From DATAWK01 sp036267255 (lineage in GTDB: Bacteria; Acidobacteriota; Terriglobia; Terriglobales; Acidobacteriaceae), in contig DATAWK010000043.1 of assembly GCA_036267255.1 (NCBI GenBank), positions 310,001 through 374,000 of the forward strand: a stretch of 64,000 bases of DNA, in the 5' to 3' direction. Positions 45,104 to 55,000 of the stretch are shown here, in pieces (position 1 is the first letter of the stretch; each line of letters starts with the position of its first letter). Made by a program: the position numbers and the translations under genes. The notes under the pieces were generated by a model. It worked only from the letters and a program-made list of their open reading frames with translations, ran no database searches and was not told the origin of the DNA.

Positions 45104-45221
45104 AATGTGCATCGAAGGCTAAGTTATTGACGGCACAGTAGTTATGAGTCGGTAAAACCGGCAAAACTGGCATAATCGGCAGCATTTGCTACCAAAATGC
45201 TACCAAATTCATTATCGGGCG

Positions 45222-45252
45222 ATCGGGCTGTGCCGTGGGCGGGCAGCCCGAT
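45222..45252. repeat. 9-bp inverted repeat
   Basis: ATCGGGCTG and CAGCCCGAT (45222-45230, 45244-45252) form a perfect stem with a 13-nt loop. It lies between the tRNA fragment and the AbiE genes. Two copies of TGCTACCAAA occur just upstream (45188-45208), as often seen next to integrase attachment sites. It may be a terminator or recombination-associated structure. Confidence 0.45.
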
Positions 45253-45309
45253 TGATGCTCATCTCGGGCGAGATTGTCTTATGGACGAAGTTCGAGTTAT
45301 AGCCTTTAC

Positions 45310-45393
45310 GTGCGTTCAAGACGCACATAGATAAGATTTTATGAACTTGACATTCGGTTTATATTTATATGAATATGTGCGTTATGGACGCAC
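45310..45393 (+). promoter_or_regulatory. AbiEi-type autoregulatory inverted repeats
   Basis: Two near-identical inverted repeats GTGCGT-N5-ACGCAC lie at 45310-45326 and 45377-45393, 67 bp apart. A perfect -35 TTGACA sits between them at 45347-45352, with weak -10-like sequences near 45368-45376. A second possible promoter, TTGTCT-17-TTATAG, is at 45274-45302. AbiEi antitoxins of characterised type IV systems repress their own promoter through paired inverted repeats, so this matches the expected operator. Confidence 0.7.
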
Positions 45394-46238
45394 AAAGGTC
45401 ATCTCGACTAAACCACCTGCTTCTGAGTTTGCCGGAGGGCTTCTTGGCGGACAGCACTTGGCTCCAGGCCCAGGGGCTCACTCGTTCGTCGATACGAGAC
45501 TATGTGGACCGGGGTTGGCTCGAAAGGATAGCTCCCCGCGTCTACCTGCGACCCAGGCAGTTGACCAAAACCTCGCTGCGGTGGGATGTTGTCGTGCTCT
45601 CTCTCCAGCAGGTCATGCACAAGCCACTGCACGTCGGCGGACGAACGGCGGTCGAACTGTCTGGGTATGCTCATTACGTTGAAGCCGGCGACACTCCGCA
45701 GGTTTACCTATATGGATTGGGCCTCCCTTCCTGGCTCGCCAAGCTGCCGATATCCGCTCAGTTTGAAACCCGCTCCTCGGGACTGTTTGCAAACTCCAAT
45801 ACCGGCGTTGAAGCGAGGCGTTACGATTTGCGTTCTGGTGACGCATCAGGATCGCCAAAGGATGCGAAGTCCACGAGCCCCTGGGAGTGGTCGCTGACCA
45901 TGTCCGCGCCTGAACGAGCGATCCTGGAGATGATAGATGAACTTCCGCACCACGAGAGCTTTCATCAAGTCGATGTCGTCATGGAAGGCTTAACTAATCT
46001 CCGTCCTCAACTGCTGGGAAAGCTCCTGCGGGAATGCAGAAGTGTGAAGGTAAAGCGGCTCTTCCTCTGGTATGCAGACAGGCATGGACATGCCTGGTTC
46101 AAACATCTGGATCAGTCTTCCGTCGATCTCGGGAAAGGAAAGCGTCAACTGGTTCCCCAGGGCCACTTCGACTCGCGCTATCAGATCACGCTACCAATGG
46201 AACTATTCAGCGCTGGAGGCAGCAACGATGGCCAGTGA
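45369..46238 (+). CDS. abiEi: AbiEi-family type IV antitoxin
   Basis: A 289-residue antitoxin/repressor. The N-terminal winged helix is recognisable: LNHLLLSLPEGFLADSTWL then GLTRSSIRDYVDRGWLERI and VYLRP. It is followed by the longer AbiEi C-terminal region (about 80-289) that counteracts the toxin. Three in-frame ATGs (45369, 45375, 45384) exist without a ribosome-binding site. The second operator repeat overlaps them; the conserved part begins after 45384, so a late start is possible. It overlaps the toxin gene by 11 bp. Confidence 0.85.
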   Translation: MNMCVMDAQRSSRLNHLLLSLPEGFLADSTWLQAQGLTRSSIRDYVDRGWLERIAPRVYLRPRQLTKTSLRWDVVVLSLQQVMHKPLHVGGRTAVELSGYAHYVEAGDTPQVYLYGLGLPSWLAKLPISAQFETRSSGLFANSNTGVEARRYDLRSGDASGSPKDAKSTSPWEWSLTMSAPERAILEMIDELPHHESFHQVDVVMEGLTNLRPQLLGKLLRECRSVKVKRLFLWYADRHGHAWFKHLDQSSVDLGKGKRQLVPQGHFDSRYQITLPMELFSAGGSNDGQ

Positions 46239-47145
46239 AATCTTCGAGGCACAGGTCGCCCTGCTTGTCCGTGTACTGCCATATGTAGCGACCGAAACCT
46301 GCTTTGCTCTCAAGGGCGGAACAGCAATCAATCTCTTCGTTCGAGACCTGCCCCGCCTCTCGGTGGACATTGATCTGGTGTATCTGCCGATTGAGGATCG
46401 AGAGACATCGCTTATCGGGATACGATCTGCGCTGGGTCGTATTGCCCAGAAGATTCGCAAAGCGATCCCGGACAGCGTTGTGACCAACAACGCCAACGCA
46501 GGCGGAACCCTTGTCCTTGTACGTCAAAAAAACGCCCAGATCAAGATCGAAGTCACTCCGGTCCTTCGGGGAACCGTCCATCCCGTAGAGTTGAGAACAG
46601 TCCGGCCCGTCGTAGAGGGGCAATTCGGCTTTGCTGAAATCCAAGTCGTCTCATTTGCCGACCTCTACGCGGGAAAACTGGTTGCTGCACTGGACCGACA
46701 GCATCCTCGAGATCTTTTCGACGTTCAACACCTGCTTGCCAATGAAGGGATCGACAAAACTCTGTACCAGACATTTCTGGCATACATCCTGAGCCACAAT
46801 CGTCCAGCGCATGAACTCCTACGACCCCGTTTGAAGGACATACGGCAAGCCTTCGAGAGAGAGTTTGTCGGAATGACAGTTAGCGACACCTCCTTGGACA
46901 TGCTCCTCGAAACCCGAGAGCACTTGGTCGCGGAGATTCGCTCTCGCCTGGATGAAACCTCCAAGCTCTTTCTGCGGTCTTTTCATACGCTCAGACCAGA
47001 CTGGGACTTCATAAACTCGCCAAATGTTCGCAATCTCCCGGCGATTCGATGGAAGCTAATGAATCTGGAACGATTGCAAACCGAGAATCCAGAAAAGTAT
47101 CAGGCAATGCTTCAAGAGCTTGATGCGGCATTATTTTTGAGGTGA
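46228..47145 (+). CDS. abiEii: AbiEii-family nucleotidyltransferase toxin
   Basis: A 305-residue toxin from ATG 46228, which has GGAGG 8 nt upstream inside the antitoxin gene. The nucleotidyltransferase core is visible: FALKGGTAINLFV with the Gly-Gly-(S/T) motif and LSVDIDLVY with the paired acidic residues, then the later IKIEVTPVLRG strand and the LYAGKLVAALDRQHPRDLFD helix. AbiEii/MenT-type toxins transfer nucleotides to RNA targets and give phage-abortive infection or persistence. Coupled translation with the antitoxin is implied by the 11-bp overlap. Confidence 0.88.
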   Translation: MASEIFEAQVALLVRVLPYVATETCFALKGGTAINLFVRDLPRLSVDIDLVYLPIEDRETSLIGIRSALGRIAQKIRKAIPDSVVTNNANAGGTLVLVRQKNAQIKIEVTPVLRGTVHPVELRTVRPVVEGQFGFAEIQVVSFADLYAGKLVAALDRQHPRDLFDVQHLLANEGIDKTLYQTFLAYILSHNRPAHELLRPRLKDIRQAFEREFVGMTVSDTSLDMLLETREHLVAEIRSRLDETSKLFLRSFHTLRPDWDFINSPNVRNLPAIRWKLMNLERLQTENPEKYQAMLQELDAALFLR

Positions 47146-47355
47146 TTCCAGCTCGAAGATTTCGCAGACGCTGTCTGCTAAAGAACTCTAGTCCTGTCGC
47201 TTCAGCCACCACTTTCTGTGGAAGGCGGCGGACCCGCGTGATAGTCGTGGAGTATCCGAAGCAACCGTAGTAACTCTCGCCTGTCTGCTGGAGCCAACTT
47301 GCTCGGCTTCGGAGAAAATACTCGGCTGATTCTGTCGCACAGCGTGCTGGAATCG

Positions 47356-47688
47356 CTAATCGTTCGCATGAGCGGGCAGATAATTCTGAAACTGCGAAAG
47401 TTGGTCGACCAGTGCCGCCAGTGGCGCTCGCGCGGGTTCCGCGACCTCATATTCCACATGAAGAACGGAATTGCTCAGATCTAGTCGCAAGATCAGCTGC
47501 AATTTTTCAAGAGATCTAAGGTTTGCGGTTAGGGCCTTCTTGGACGCCCTAGGTATGAGCCGCCTTAGCTGACTAAGACGGACTGGGCCGTTAAGTAGCG
47601 CACAAAGAATTTGCACCGTCCATTTTCCTCGTAAGACCTCCATAGTGCGCGCCACTTGGTCTAGACACTCTGCGTCGTATGCATACAT
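47356..47688 (-). CDS. HxlR-family transcriptional regulator
   Basis: A small winged-helix protein of 110 residues from ATG 47688, which has GGAG at 7 nt; a GTG at 47700 would add four residues. Core motifs are the Cys near the N-terminus (YDAECLDQVARTMEVLRGKW), LSQLRRLIPRASKKALTANL and VEYEVAEPARAPLAAL. A CACTAAT/ATTAGTG inverted pair (47698-47704 and 47747-47753) flanks its upstream region. It may control the neighbouring dehydrogenase gene at 47810, which lies upstream on the same strand. Confidence 0.88.
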   Translation of the reverse strand: MYAYDAECLDQVARTMEVLRGKWTVQILCALLNGPVRLSQLRRLIPRASKKALTANLRSLEKLQLILRLDLSNSVLHVEYEVAEPARAPLAALVDQLSQFQNYLPAHAND

Positions 47689-47809
47689 TGGCGTCTCCAC
47701 TAATATTGTGCGACCTCCTCACGGTTGACCGAAATCACATAAACCCATTAGTGTTGCTGGGCTTTGACTCGGCTCCTCCAGGAGGAGCCAACGGTCGTTC
47801 CCATTCACG

Positions 47810-48775
47810 CTAAGCTCTGGCAAGCGAGGGTGCTGGTGTCCCATTCAAGACCGCGTCGATGTTGTCGAGTGCGGTCATACCCATATTGGTTCGGCTCTCA
47901 ATCGTCGCCGCTCCGATATGGGGCAGCAAGAACGTGTTCTTGAGTGCCACGTAACCTGGATTGAGCTTCGGTTCTCCTTCGTAAACGTCAAGACCGGCGG
48001 CAGCGACCCGACCAGTCTTGAGGGCCTCGATCAAATCATCATCCTTGATCAAACCACCGCGCGCTGTATTCACGATGATGGCGTGCTCGGGAAGAAGGGC
48101 GATCGTCTTGGCGCTAAGGAAGTGGTGGGTTGTCGGTGACTCAGGGGCATTCAGGCTCAGGAACTGGCTCACTTTCACGAGTTCGAGTGGGTCTGCATAA
48201 AATACCGCGTCTCCTACTTTCTCTGCTGGCAACTGGTGCGGGTTGGAATAATGGATCTTCATTCCAAAGCCTCTTGCACGCTTCGCTACTGCTTGGCCGA
48301 TACGCCCCATCCCGAAGATCCCGAGGTTCTTGCCCGTCACCTGCCAGCCGAGTAGGGCTCCTGCGCGTGGAATCGTCCACTCGCCGCTTCGAACCAACTC
48401 TTGCGCTTCAAATGCTCGCCGACTTGCACCAAGAAGCAAGAGCATCGCGACATCTGCCGTCGCATCCGTCACCTCAGCCGGGGTGTATCCAATAGCGATG
48501 TTGCGCTCCGCAGCTGCGTGCATATCGATATGGTCAACGCCTACAGAATAGGTTGAGATCACTTTGACGGACGGGGAGACTCGTCCGAAGAACTCGGCAT
48601 CGAGCCTGTCGAATGGCAATATGAGGATCGCGTCAGCGCCCTCCGCCGCCGCAAGGAGCTCATCACGCGTGAATGCTGTTCCATCGGTTTTTCGCCTAAC
48701 TTCGTAACCGCTTTCGATTCGCGCTTCGACCGGCTTGATGAAATGGGACGTGACCGCCAGGATGGGCTTTTTCAT
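47810..48775 (-). CDS. D-2-hydroxyacid dehydrogenase (glyoxylate/hydroxypyruvate reductase type)
   Basis: A 321-residue NAD(P)-dependent dehydrogenase. The Rossmann motif is GIFGMGRIGQAVAKRARGFG. Catalytic Arg, Glu and His lie in the NTARGGLIKDDDLIEALK, GLDVYEGEP and LLPHIGAAT segments. An R just after the second strand of the cofactor fold suggests NADPH preference. It is closest in style to D-glycerate dehydrogenase/GhrB. It lies in a minus-strand run with the broken tautomerase and the aldehyde dehydrogenase. Confidence 0.92.
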   Translation of the reverse strand: MKKPILAVTSHFIKPVEARIESGYEVRRKTDGTAFTRDELLAAAEGADAILILPFDRLDAEFFGRVSPSVKVISTYSVGVDHIDMHAAAERNIAIGYTPAEVTDATADVAMLLLLGASRRAFEAQELVRSGEWTIPRAGALLGWQVTGKNLGIFGMGRIGQAVAKRARGFGMKIHYSNPHQLPAEKVGDAVFYADPLELVKVSQFLSLNAPESPTTHHFLSAKTIALLPEHAIIVNTARGGLIKDDDLIEALKTGRVAAAGLDVYEGEPKLNPGYVALKNTFLLPHIGAATIESRTNMGMTALDNIDAVLNGTPAPSLARA

Positions 48776-48838
48776 TTAATCAGTTCTCCTCAGAAATTCC
48801 TCGCCGGGCTCAGGGTTTGTCTTCGCTCGCTTGAGCGA

Positions 48839-49213
48839 TTAACGGCCCTGCACCGCTTGCATGATTTGGCCCATCTCCATAGCATTGCTCGATGGAATTT
48901 CCTGAAGTGAGAGCGCGAGCTGATCCGTGGCAATGCCGGTTAGGCTCTGAAACATCGCCCAAAGTTGCTGCAGCACATCTGTTTTTTCTTCGAGAGTATG
49001 CCCACTTCACAGTACACAATTGAGCGAAGCCGTAGAAGCTTGCTCTCCACCGGTAAAGCCAGACCCTTTCGGATACGAGAGAAAGACCACACGGACAAAG
49101 TTCTTTGGAACCTTCATCACAGAAGTGTGGATTCGGGTGACCTCTTCTGCAATTTTCGCTTTGGTCTCAACAGAGACAGTACCCTCTTGAGTAATCGCGG
49201 TGTAGAACGGCAT
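48839..49213 (-). pseudogene. tautomerase family gene with one in-frame stop
   Basis: The frame from ATG 49213 reads MPFYTAITQEGTVSV, with Pro2 as the catalytic base of 4-oxalocrotonate-type tautomerases, and continues to NCVL. There is then a TGA at codon 69 (49007-49009). The same frame continues without interruption as SGHTLEEKTDVLQQLW and ends QIMQAVQGR at TAA 48839, total 124 codons, the normal length of this long-form family. The stop replaces what is expected to be an Arg (CGA to TGA is one change). It lies between the hydroxyacid dehydrogenase and aldehyde dehydrogenase genes. Confidence 0.85.
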
Positions 49214-49244
49214 TTGTGTGAACTCCTATGCGGTGGGTTGGCGG

Positions 49245-50630
49245 CTAGTGGGCTTCCGTCGGAATATTGGGGACGATCACCAGTTTTTTGTTGAGAAATT
49301 CCTCGATCCCCAGGCTGGAAAGCTCCTTGCCGTATCCAGACCTCTTGATCCCCCCGAAGGGAAGATCAGGCCAACTTAGGTCTGGATAGTTGATAAAAAC
49401 CATACCCGTCTCTAAACGGCTGGCGACCCGCTTGCCCCTCTCGATATCAGTGGAGTAGACCGACCCCCCGAGTCCAAACGGCGAATCGTTTGCAATCGCG
49501 ATGGCTTCAGCTTCATCTTTGGCTGGAAAGATAAGCGCAACGGGACCAAAGAATTCCTGCTTGTACGCTGGATTATCAGGCGTGAGGCCAGTGAGGACAG
49601 TTGGCTCCAGGAAGGCTCCAACCGTCCCGGCACGTTTTCCACCAAGCAGCACTTTCGCTCCGTGACTTGTTGCGTCACTGATCTGTCGCAGAATCAGTTG
49701 CAATGCGGCGTCCGAGGACAGCGGCCCCAAAGTCACGCTTTCGTCGAAAGGATCTCCGAGTTTCAACTCTTTGGCGGCAGCGATGAACCGTGGCAGGAAT
49801 TTGTCGAGCATTGATTCGACAACAATGAAACGCTTTGCGCCGACGCATGTTTGTCCATTGTTGCCGAAACGCCCGAGAATAGCCATGGCGACCGTATGGT
49901 CCAAGTCGGCGTCATCGAGAACAATGAAGGCGTCGCTTCCGCCCAGCTCCATTGTGGATTTCTTGAGATTCTTGCCGGCCCTGGACGCCAAGACCTCCCC
50001 CGCGCGCTCCGAACCGGTGAGAGCAATCCCTTTGACACGAGGATCGTCGATCAAGGCTCCAGCCTGATCGTTACTCAAAAAGAGATTGGTGTAGACTCCG
50101 TCCGGAAGCCCTGCTTCCTTCAGAATCCGTTCAAAGGCGACTGCACACTGGGGAACACCCGACGCGTGCTTCAACAGAATCACGTTGCCCGACATTATGT
50201 GCGGACCGACGAATCGAGACAACTGGTAATAGGGATAATTCCACGGCTGGATGCTCAAAAGAACGCCCAAGGGAGAAAATTCCAGATGCGCATCTCCCAT
50301 CGCCGATTTGATGGGCTTAGGTGCGAGGAATGTCGCCGCGTTGTCTGCGAAGTATTGGAGAATGGCGGCGCTTACTTCGACTTCGCCGCGACTTTCTGCT
50401 ATACGCTTTCCCATTTCGAGAGTGGCAAGTGTTGCCAATTCGGTTTTCTGTTCGAGGAGTAGCTGAGCGGCGCGGGCGATGATCTTGGCGCGCTCTTCGA
50501 TCGGGCGCGTTGCCCAGGAAGCGAACGCATCGGCCGCATTGGCCAGGGCGTCCATCATTTCTTGATCGCTGTGCTCTGCGAAAGTCTTGAGGACTTCTTC
50601 AGTGGCTGGATTTACGCTGAGATATGGCAC
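49245..50630 (-). CDS. NAD(P)-dependent succinate-semialdehyde-type aldehyde dehydrogenase
   Basis: A protein of 461 residues from GTG 50630, which has AAGGGG 8 nt upstream and begins the family N-terminus PYLSVNPATEEVLKTF. Catalytic Cys lies in NNGQTCVGAKRF and the general-base Glu in TMELGGSDAFIV. The C-terminal FGGIKRSGYGKELSSLGIEE fits the SSADH/GabD-like branch. An open frame extends 54 codons further upstream to 50792 but is not homologous. With the hydroxyacid dehydrogenase it suggests a small aldehyde/hydroxyacid catabolic cluster. Confidence 0.92.
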   Translation of the reverse strand: MPYLSVNPATEEVLKTFAEHSDQEMMDALANAADAFASWATRPIEERAKIIARAAQLLLEQKTELATLATLEMGKRIAESRGEVEVSAAILQYFADNAATFLAPKPIKSAMGDAHLEFSPLGVLLSIQPWNYPYYQLSRFVGPHIMSGNVILLKHASGVPQCAVAFERILKEAGLPDGVYTNLFLSNDQAGALIDDPRVKGIALTGSERAGEVLASRAGKNLKKSTMELGGSDAFIVLDDADLDHTVAMAILGRFGNNGQTCVGAKRFIVVESMLDKFLPRFIAAAKELKLGDPFDESVTLGPLSSDAALQLILRQISDATSHGAKVLLGGKRAGTVGAFLEPTVLTGLTPDNPAYKQEFFGPVALIFPAKDEAEAIAIANDSPFGLGGSVYSTDIERGKRVASRLETGMVFINYPDLSWPDLPFGGIKRSGYGKELSSLGIEEFLNKKLVIVPNIPTEAH

Positions 50631-51135
50631 GGTGAGCCCCTTTGCAGTTCGCCTGACTGCCGACGACACACCGCATCTCCCGGTACGCGTAGCCATGTCT
50701 GACTTAGCCGGCAATGGAGCACGCTTCGGCAGGTGAACAGCTCGATGATAGCAATCCATCGGAGCTCGATAAATTACATATTCCTTGTACACGAGTCGTA
50801 AGGACAGTCCAGCACATTATTAGACTCTTGGAGCTTCCTCGTTTTGATGATGGGAGAAACCTCTGACTCGGTTCCTTGTACTACCCGAACCTTCATTGAC
50901 GTCTCGATCCCCCGCCAGTCTTAGCAGAAACATGTAGTTTCGACTCGCTCATTGAGTTGCTACCATCACCTCGTCATACTCTTCCAGTTCGCTCGATTTG
51001 TAAGCGACGGAATGACAGTAGGCATTCCGGAAAGAAAATGCAGCCATTGGTCACAATAGTTCGCATCTTGATCGATCGTATGCTGGGTCTGGGCTCGCGT
51101 GATGTCGGGAATTGCGACTGCGAAGGGGGGAGGCC
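50631..51135. other. gene-free stretch with a diverged repeat
   Basis: About 500 bp without a supported gene, between the aldehyde dehydrogenase (minus) and the small gene at 51136 (plus). It contains the first copy of a repeat (50886-50976) whose partner is at 55869-55963. It may hold the promoters of both flanking genes. Confidence 0.5.
50886..50976 (+). repeat. diverged direct repeat, copy 1
   Basis: The 46-nt core 50931-50976 matches 55918-55963 at 39 of 46 positions, including an identical CGACTCGCTC. Weaker similarity reaches back to CGAACC at 50886 with a 4-nt gap. Both copies lie in the same orientation upstream of plus-strand genes (51136 and 56201), 160 and 238 bp before the start codons. 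Confidence 0.6.
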
Positions 51136-51402
51136 ATGGATTCAGCGAGAACAGTCAAACTCTCCCCGACCAAAGTCCATGTATGCCAACACTGTAATTC
51201 GCTCTTTCAGAATGCGAGTGCAGAATTAAACGCCTACATAACGGCAGTCGAGCAGCGGTTTGGGCATCAAGCAGCGAAGAGAGCTGGAGGACACTGGGTC
51301 GATCTCTTAGAACAGTCGGGCGCTCTGAACGGCGACGCCCGATCCGAGCTACGCAGGATCACGATTCTGGCGGCGAGCCATCTTGCGGACGCAATGACCT
51401 GA
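51136..51402 (+). CDS. small hypothetical protein with CxxC
   Basis: A protein of 88 residues from ATG 51136. A strong GGGGGGAGG ribosome-binding site sits 3-5 nt upstream, which supports translation. The N-terminal half has VCQHCNSLFQNASAEL with one CxxC knuckle. The rest is helical (AYITAVEQRFGHQAAKRAGG, then SELRRITILAASHLADAM). I do not recognise a family. It stands alone between two gene-free stretches. Confidence 0.55.
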   Translation: MDSARTVKLSPTKVHVCQHCNSLFQNASAELNAYITAVEQRFGHQAAKRAGGHWVDLLEQSGALNGDARSELRRITILAASHLADAMT

Positions 51403-52004
51403 CTCCCGCGTTTACTTGACCTGCCCCCATTTTCCGCACGTTGATAATACAACTCAGCGACGCATAGCCGTCCACACGACATGCCGTGCGAACTTGGCGG
51501 CGATGAATCTTCCCGTCGGCCCTCAGGCTGATTCCCGCCAACGTAAGCCTGCATACGTCCCACCAGACGCTCGGTTAGGATGACTTGTATTAACTCCGGA
51601 TTCTGAAATTCCTGAGTTCCTCCTGCAGTGTGGTCGCTACGCAACTTCACGTAGCCATTGTCTCTCGCGTCAGCTCGTGTTCACCGTAGTGAGTGATGAG
51701 TAAATTGTGGGCACTGTGTCGAAAACGCATTTTAACGAGCGCGGACCGCGGATCTAATAGAAGGGATTTAGGTCGCTGTTCGCCCCCCGGAGCTGAAACT
51801 GCCGGCGAGAGTTGCGTCGAGTAACCGAGGTAAGCGTCGGTTGCGTTTATGTATTATTGGATCGTGTTTGAATCCGCTCACCTCGGTGATCTGGTGAAAA
51901 GAGTGAAATTGAGTGGCGTAATCGACGCAATCGCGCCAATCACCATTCGGATGAACGAGCGCGGACGTTCTGTTGGCCGACTCTGCACAGAAATCTCGCA
52001 AACA
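51403..52004. other. gene-poor stretch
   Basis: About 600 bp before the sensor kinase start. Near 51417-51437 lies TTGACCTGCCCCCATTTTCC, which resembles the ends of some insertion sequences; no transposase gene accompanies it. An in-frame extension of the kinase runs back to 51849. Nothing else is identifiable. Confidence 0.4.
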
Positions 52005-55000
52005 ATGAATCCTGAGCTTCTAGTGCAGGTGTTGCTCATACTTTTTTGCTCCGTACTGGCCTGCCCTAATGCGAAAGCCGTGGATCCGGACAGGCGCATA
52101 TCTCAATACGCGCACACTGCCTGGCACGTACGTGACGGGATCTTCCCGGGAACACCCACTGCGATCACCCAGACTACAGATGGATATATCTGGATCGGGA
52201 CACTAGACGGGCTGTTGCGCTTCGACGGCGTTCGCTTCGTTCGCTGGACTCCACCCACCGGAGAACATCTTCGCACGACGGCCGTGATCTCACTTCTGGG
52301 CGCCGCCGACGGGAGCCTGTGGATTGGAACAGCCTCTGGCCTGGTTCGGTGGAAGAACCGAAATTTGTTAAATTTCCCGGAAACAGCGGGGCGCGTGAAC
52401 GCGATCTACGAAGATCGTGAGGGCACGATCTGGATGGCGCGTTCACGAACGCGGACTGGAGCCGTTTGTAAGGTCACAGCGTCTGTGGCTAAATGTTACG
52501 GACCCAAAGACGGAGTTCCACCCTACGCGGGGACATTGACCGGCGACAACGCCGGATATCTTTGGATTGGAACTAGCACCGCGCTGGTCCGATGGAAACC
52601 AGGTTCCTCTACTTCGTACGTGTTGCCCGGACTCAAGTCCAACGTAGCGCTTGCCGGTATAACCTCTCTCGCTGCCGCCCCTGACGGATCTGTTTGGACG
52701 GGGATCTCGAAGTCCGGCCCCGGGCTCGGTCTCGAGCAGTGGGTCAACGGTACATGGAAAGCCCTGATCACACCCACTCTGGACAGTAGCACATTGAATT
52801 TCTACGGTGCCTTGTGGTTGGACCGGCATAACGCATTGTGGATTGGAACCGAAGGAAACGGCATCTACCGGGTACACGATGGCCAGGTGGATCGTTTTCG
52901 AAGTGCAGATGGTTTATCGGGCGATACCACCGAAGCCTTTTTTGAGGACCGCGAAGGCAATTTGTGGGTGATTACGAGCGAAGGCGTCGACTGTTTTCGC
53001 GACATCCCGGTAGTCAACTTCTCCATGCACGAGGGGCTCGCTAGCGACTCGGTCGATTCCGTACTTGCGGCTCGGGATGGGACCATCTGGATGGGGAATG
53101 GTCTGAGTTTGGATCATGTGCGTGGGGACGTCGTTTCATCCATCGGTCCAAAGAATGGATTGCCGGGCAATCAGGTGACGTCCCTGTTCGAAGATCATGT
53201 CGGACGGCTTTGGGTCGGGTTGGACAATGGATTGTTTGTTTACGAGCATGGCAGGTTTAGACGCATCCGGCGTCGCGACGGAAAGCCAATTGGGGTCGTT
53301 TTGGGGATGACCGAGGACGTCGATGGCCGCATTTGGGCCACAGTCGTCGGCGTTGGCCCGGGAAATCCAGGAGGTCTGATCCGGATTCCAGACGGCAGAT
53401 TCGCCATCCAGATTGCAGACAAAAAGATGGGGTTTGCAACTTCGCTGGCGGGCGATCCCGAAGGTGGCCTCTGGTTGGGGTTACGTAAAGGCGGCCTGGC
53501 CCGGTATCAGGATGGCCAGGTGCAGATCTTTCCCCTCAAGAACACAAATGCTCAAGTTATTCAGGTACTAGGAGAACCGGATGGTTCTGTGCTGGCAGCA
53601 ACCACCGCTGGCCTTGTCGAACAGCGCGGTGAGACTCAATACACACTGGATCACCTGACCGGCCTGCCCTGCGACCGAATCTATTCGATCATTACAGACA
53701 AGCACTCCAATCTTTGGCTCTACGCTGAATGCGGTCTGATCTCGATCAAATCGGACGACCTGCAACAGTGGCGTAGGAACCCCGACCTGAAGGTAAGGTT
53801 CGATTTGTTCGATGCGTACGACGGCGCCCAGCCTTATTACTCTTCTTTTCAGCCAAACGTAACGCGATCACACGACGGGCGTTTGTGGTTCGCGAATTCC
53901 ATTGTGGCTCAGGTAATTGATCCCGGCCGCTTGTATAGAAACACCATCCCGCCGCCGGTCCATATCGAAGATGTGATTGCTGATCGCAAGAGTTATTCAA
54001 CTCGAAACGGCCTTCATCTCCCAGCTCTGACGCGTGATCTGGAAATCGACTATACGGCTCTAAGCTTCGTCGTTCCTCAGAAAGTGCAGTTCCGCTACAA
54101 ACTGGAAGGTTACGATCGAGAGTGGCAGGACCCTCAAACTAGGCGTCAGGCTTTTTACAGTAATCTCCCTCCCGGCGATTACCGTTTCCATGTAATGGCC
54201 TGCAATAATTCTGGCGTTTGGAATGAAGCAGGGGCCACACTAGATTTCAACATCCCTCCCGCCTGGTATCAAACGACCTGGTTCCGAGGGCTTTGCGTGC
54301 TCGCTTTCTGTGCGCTGCTCTGGGTCGGTTATCGAATTCGTGTTCACCAGTTGCGGGAGCAAGAGAAGAAATTCCGCGAGGCATTTGAAACCATGCCTGC
54401 CCTGGCTTTCGTTGCCGACACCAAGGGCAATCGCACTTTTATGAACAAGGGTTGGCTCGAGTACACAGGATTGAACCCGGAAGAACCGTCAGCGTCAGGA
54501 TGGGAGAAGACGATTCACCCTGATGATCTCAAGCGCATCACCGAGCGATGGCGCGCGTCGCAGACGACTGGCCAACCGCTGGATTCCGAAGCCCGGCTGC
54601 GCCGCGCCTCAGACGGAGTCTATCGCTGGTTCCTGATACGCGCCGTGCCTGTCCGGGACAAGCGAGGAAAGGTCGTGAAATGGTACGGTGCGGCGACCGA
54701 CATCCAGGATCGCAAACGTGCGGAAGAGCTACAGGCAGAATTTGCACACACGAATCGGGTCAGCATACTCGGAGAACTGGCTGCCTCAATCTCCCACGAG
54801 TTAAGGCAGCCGATTGCCGCGGCCATGGCCAGTGCGCAGGCCAGTTTACGATGGTTGAACCGTGACCAGCCAGACCTGGACCAGGCGCGCCGGGCAACAG
54901 AGGGGATCGTGAAGGACGAGGTGCGTGCAGCCGAAATCATCGATCATTTGCAGTCTTTGTATAAGAAAACTCCTCCACTTCGAGAGTCGGTCGACGCGGG

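Noticed and set aside
44715..45185. 156-codon minus frame containing EEVVGSIPTRST
   Set aside because: This peptide is the translated 3' end of the tRNA-Ala fragment, a known artefact of gene prediction at integration sites.
48810..49019. 69-codon minus frame across the tautomerase
   Set aside because: It is a shifted frame; the tautomerase reading is continuous through the stop at 49007 in its own frame.
50631..50792. 54-codon extension of the aldehyde dehydrogenase
   Set aside because: The family N-terminus begins at GTG 50630 with a good ribosome-binding site; the extension has no similarity to the family.
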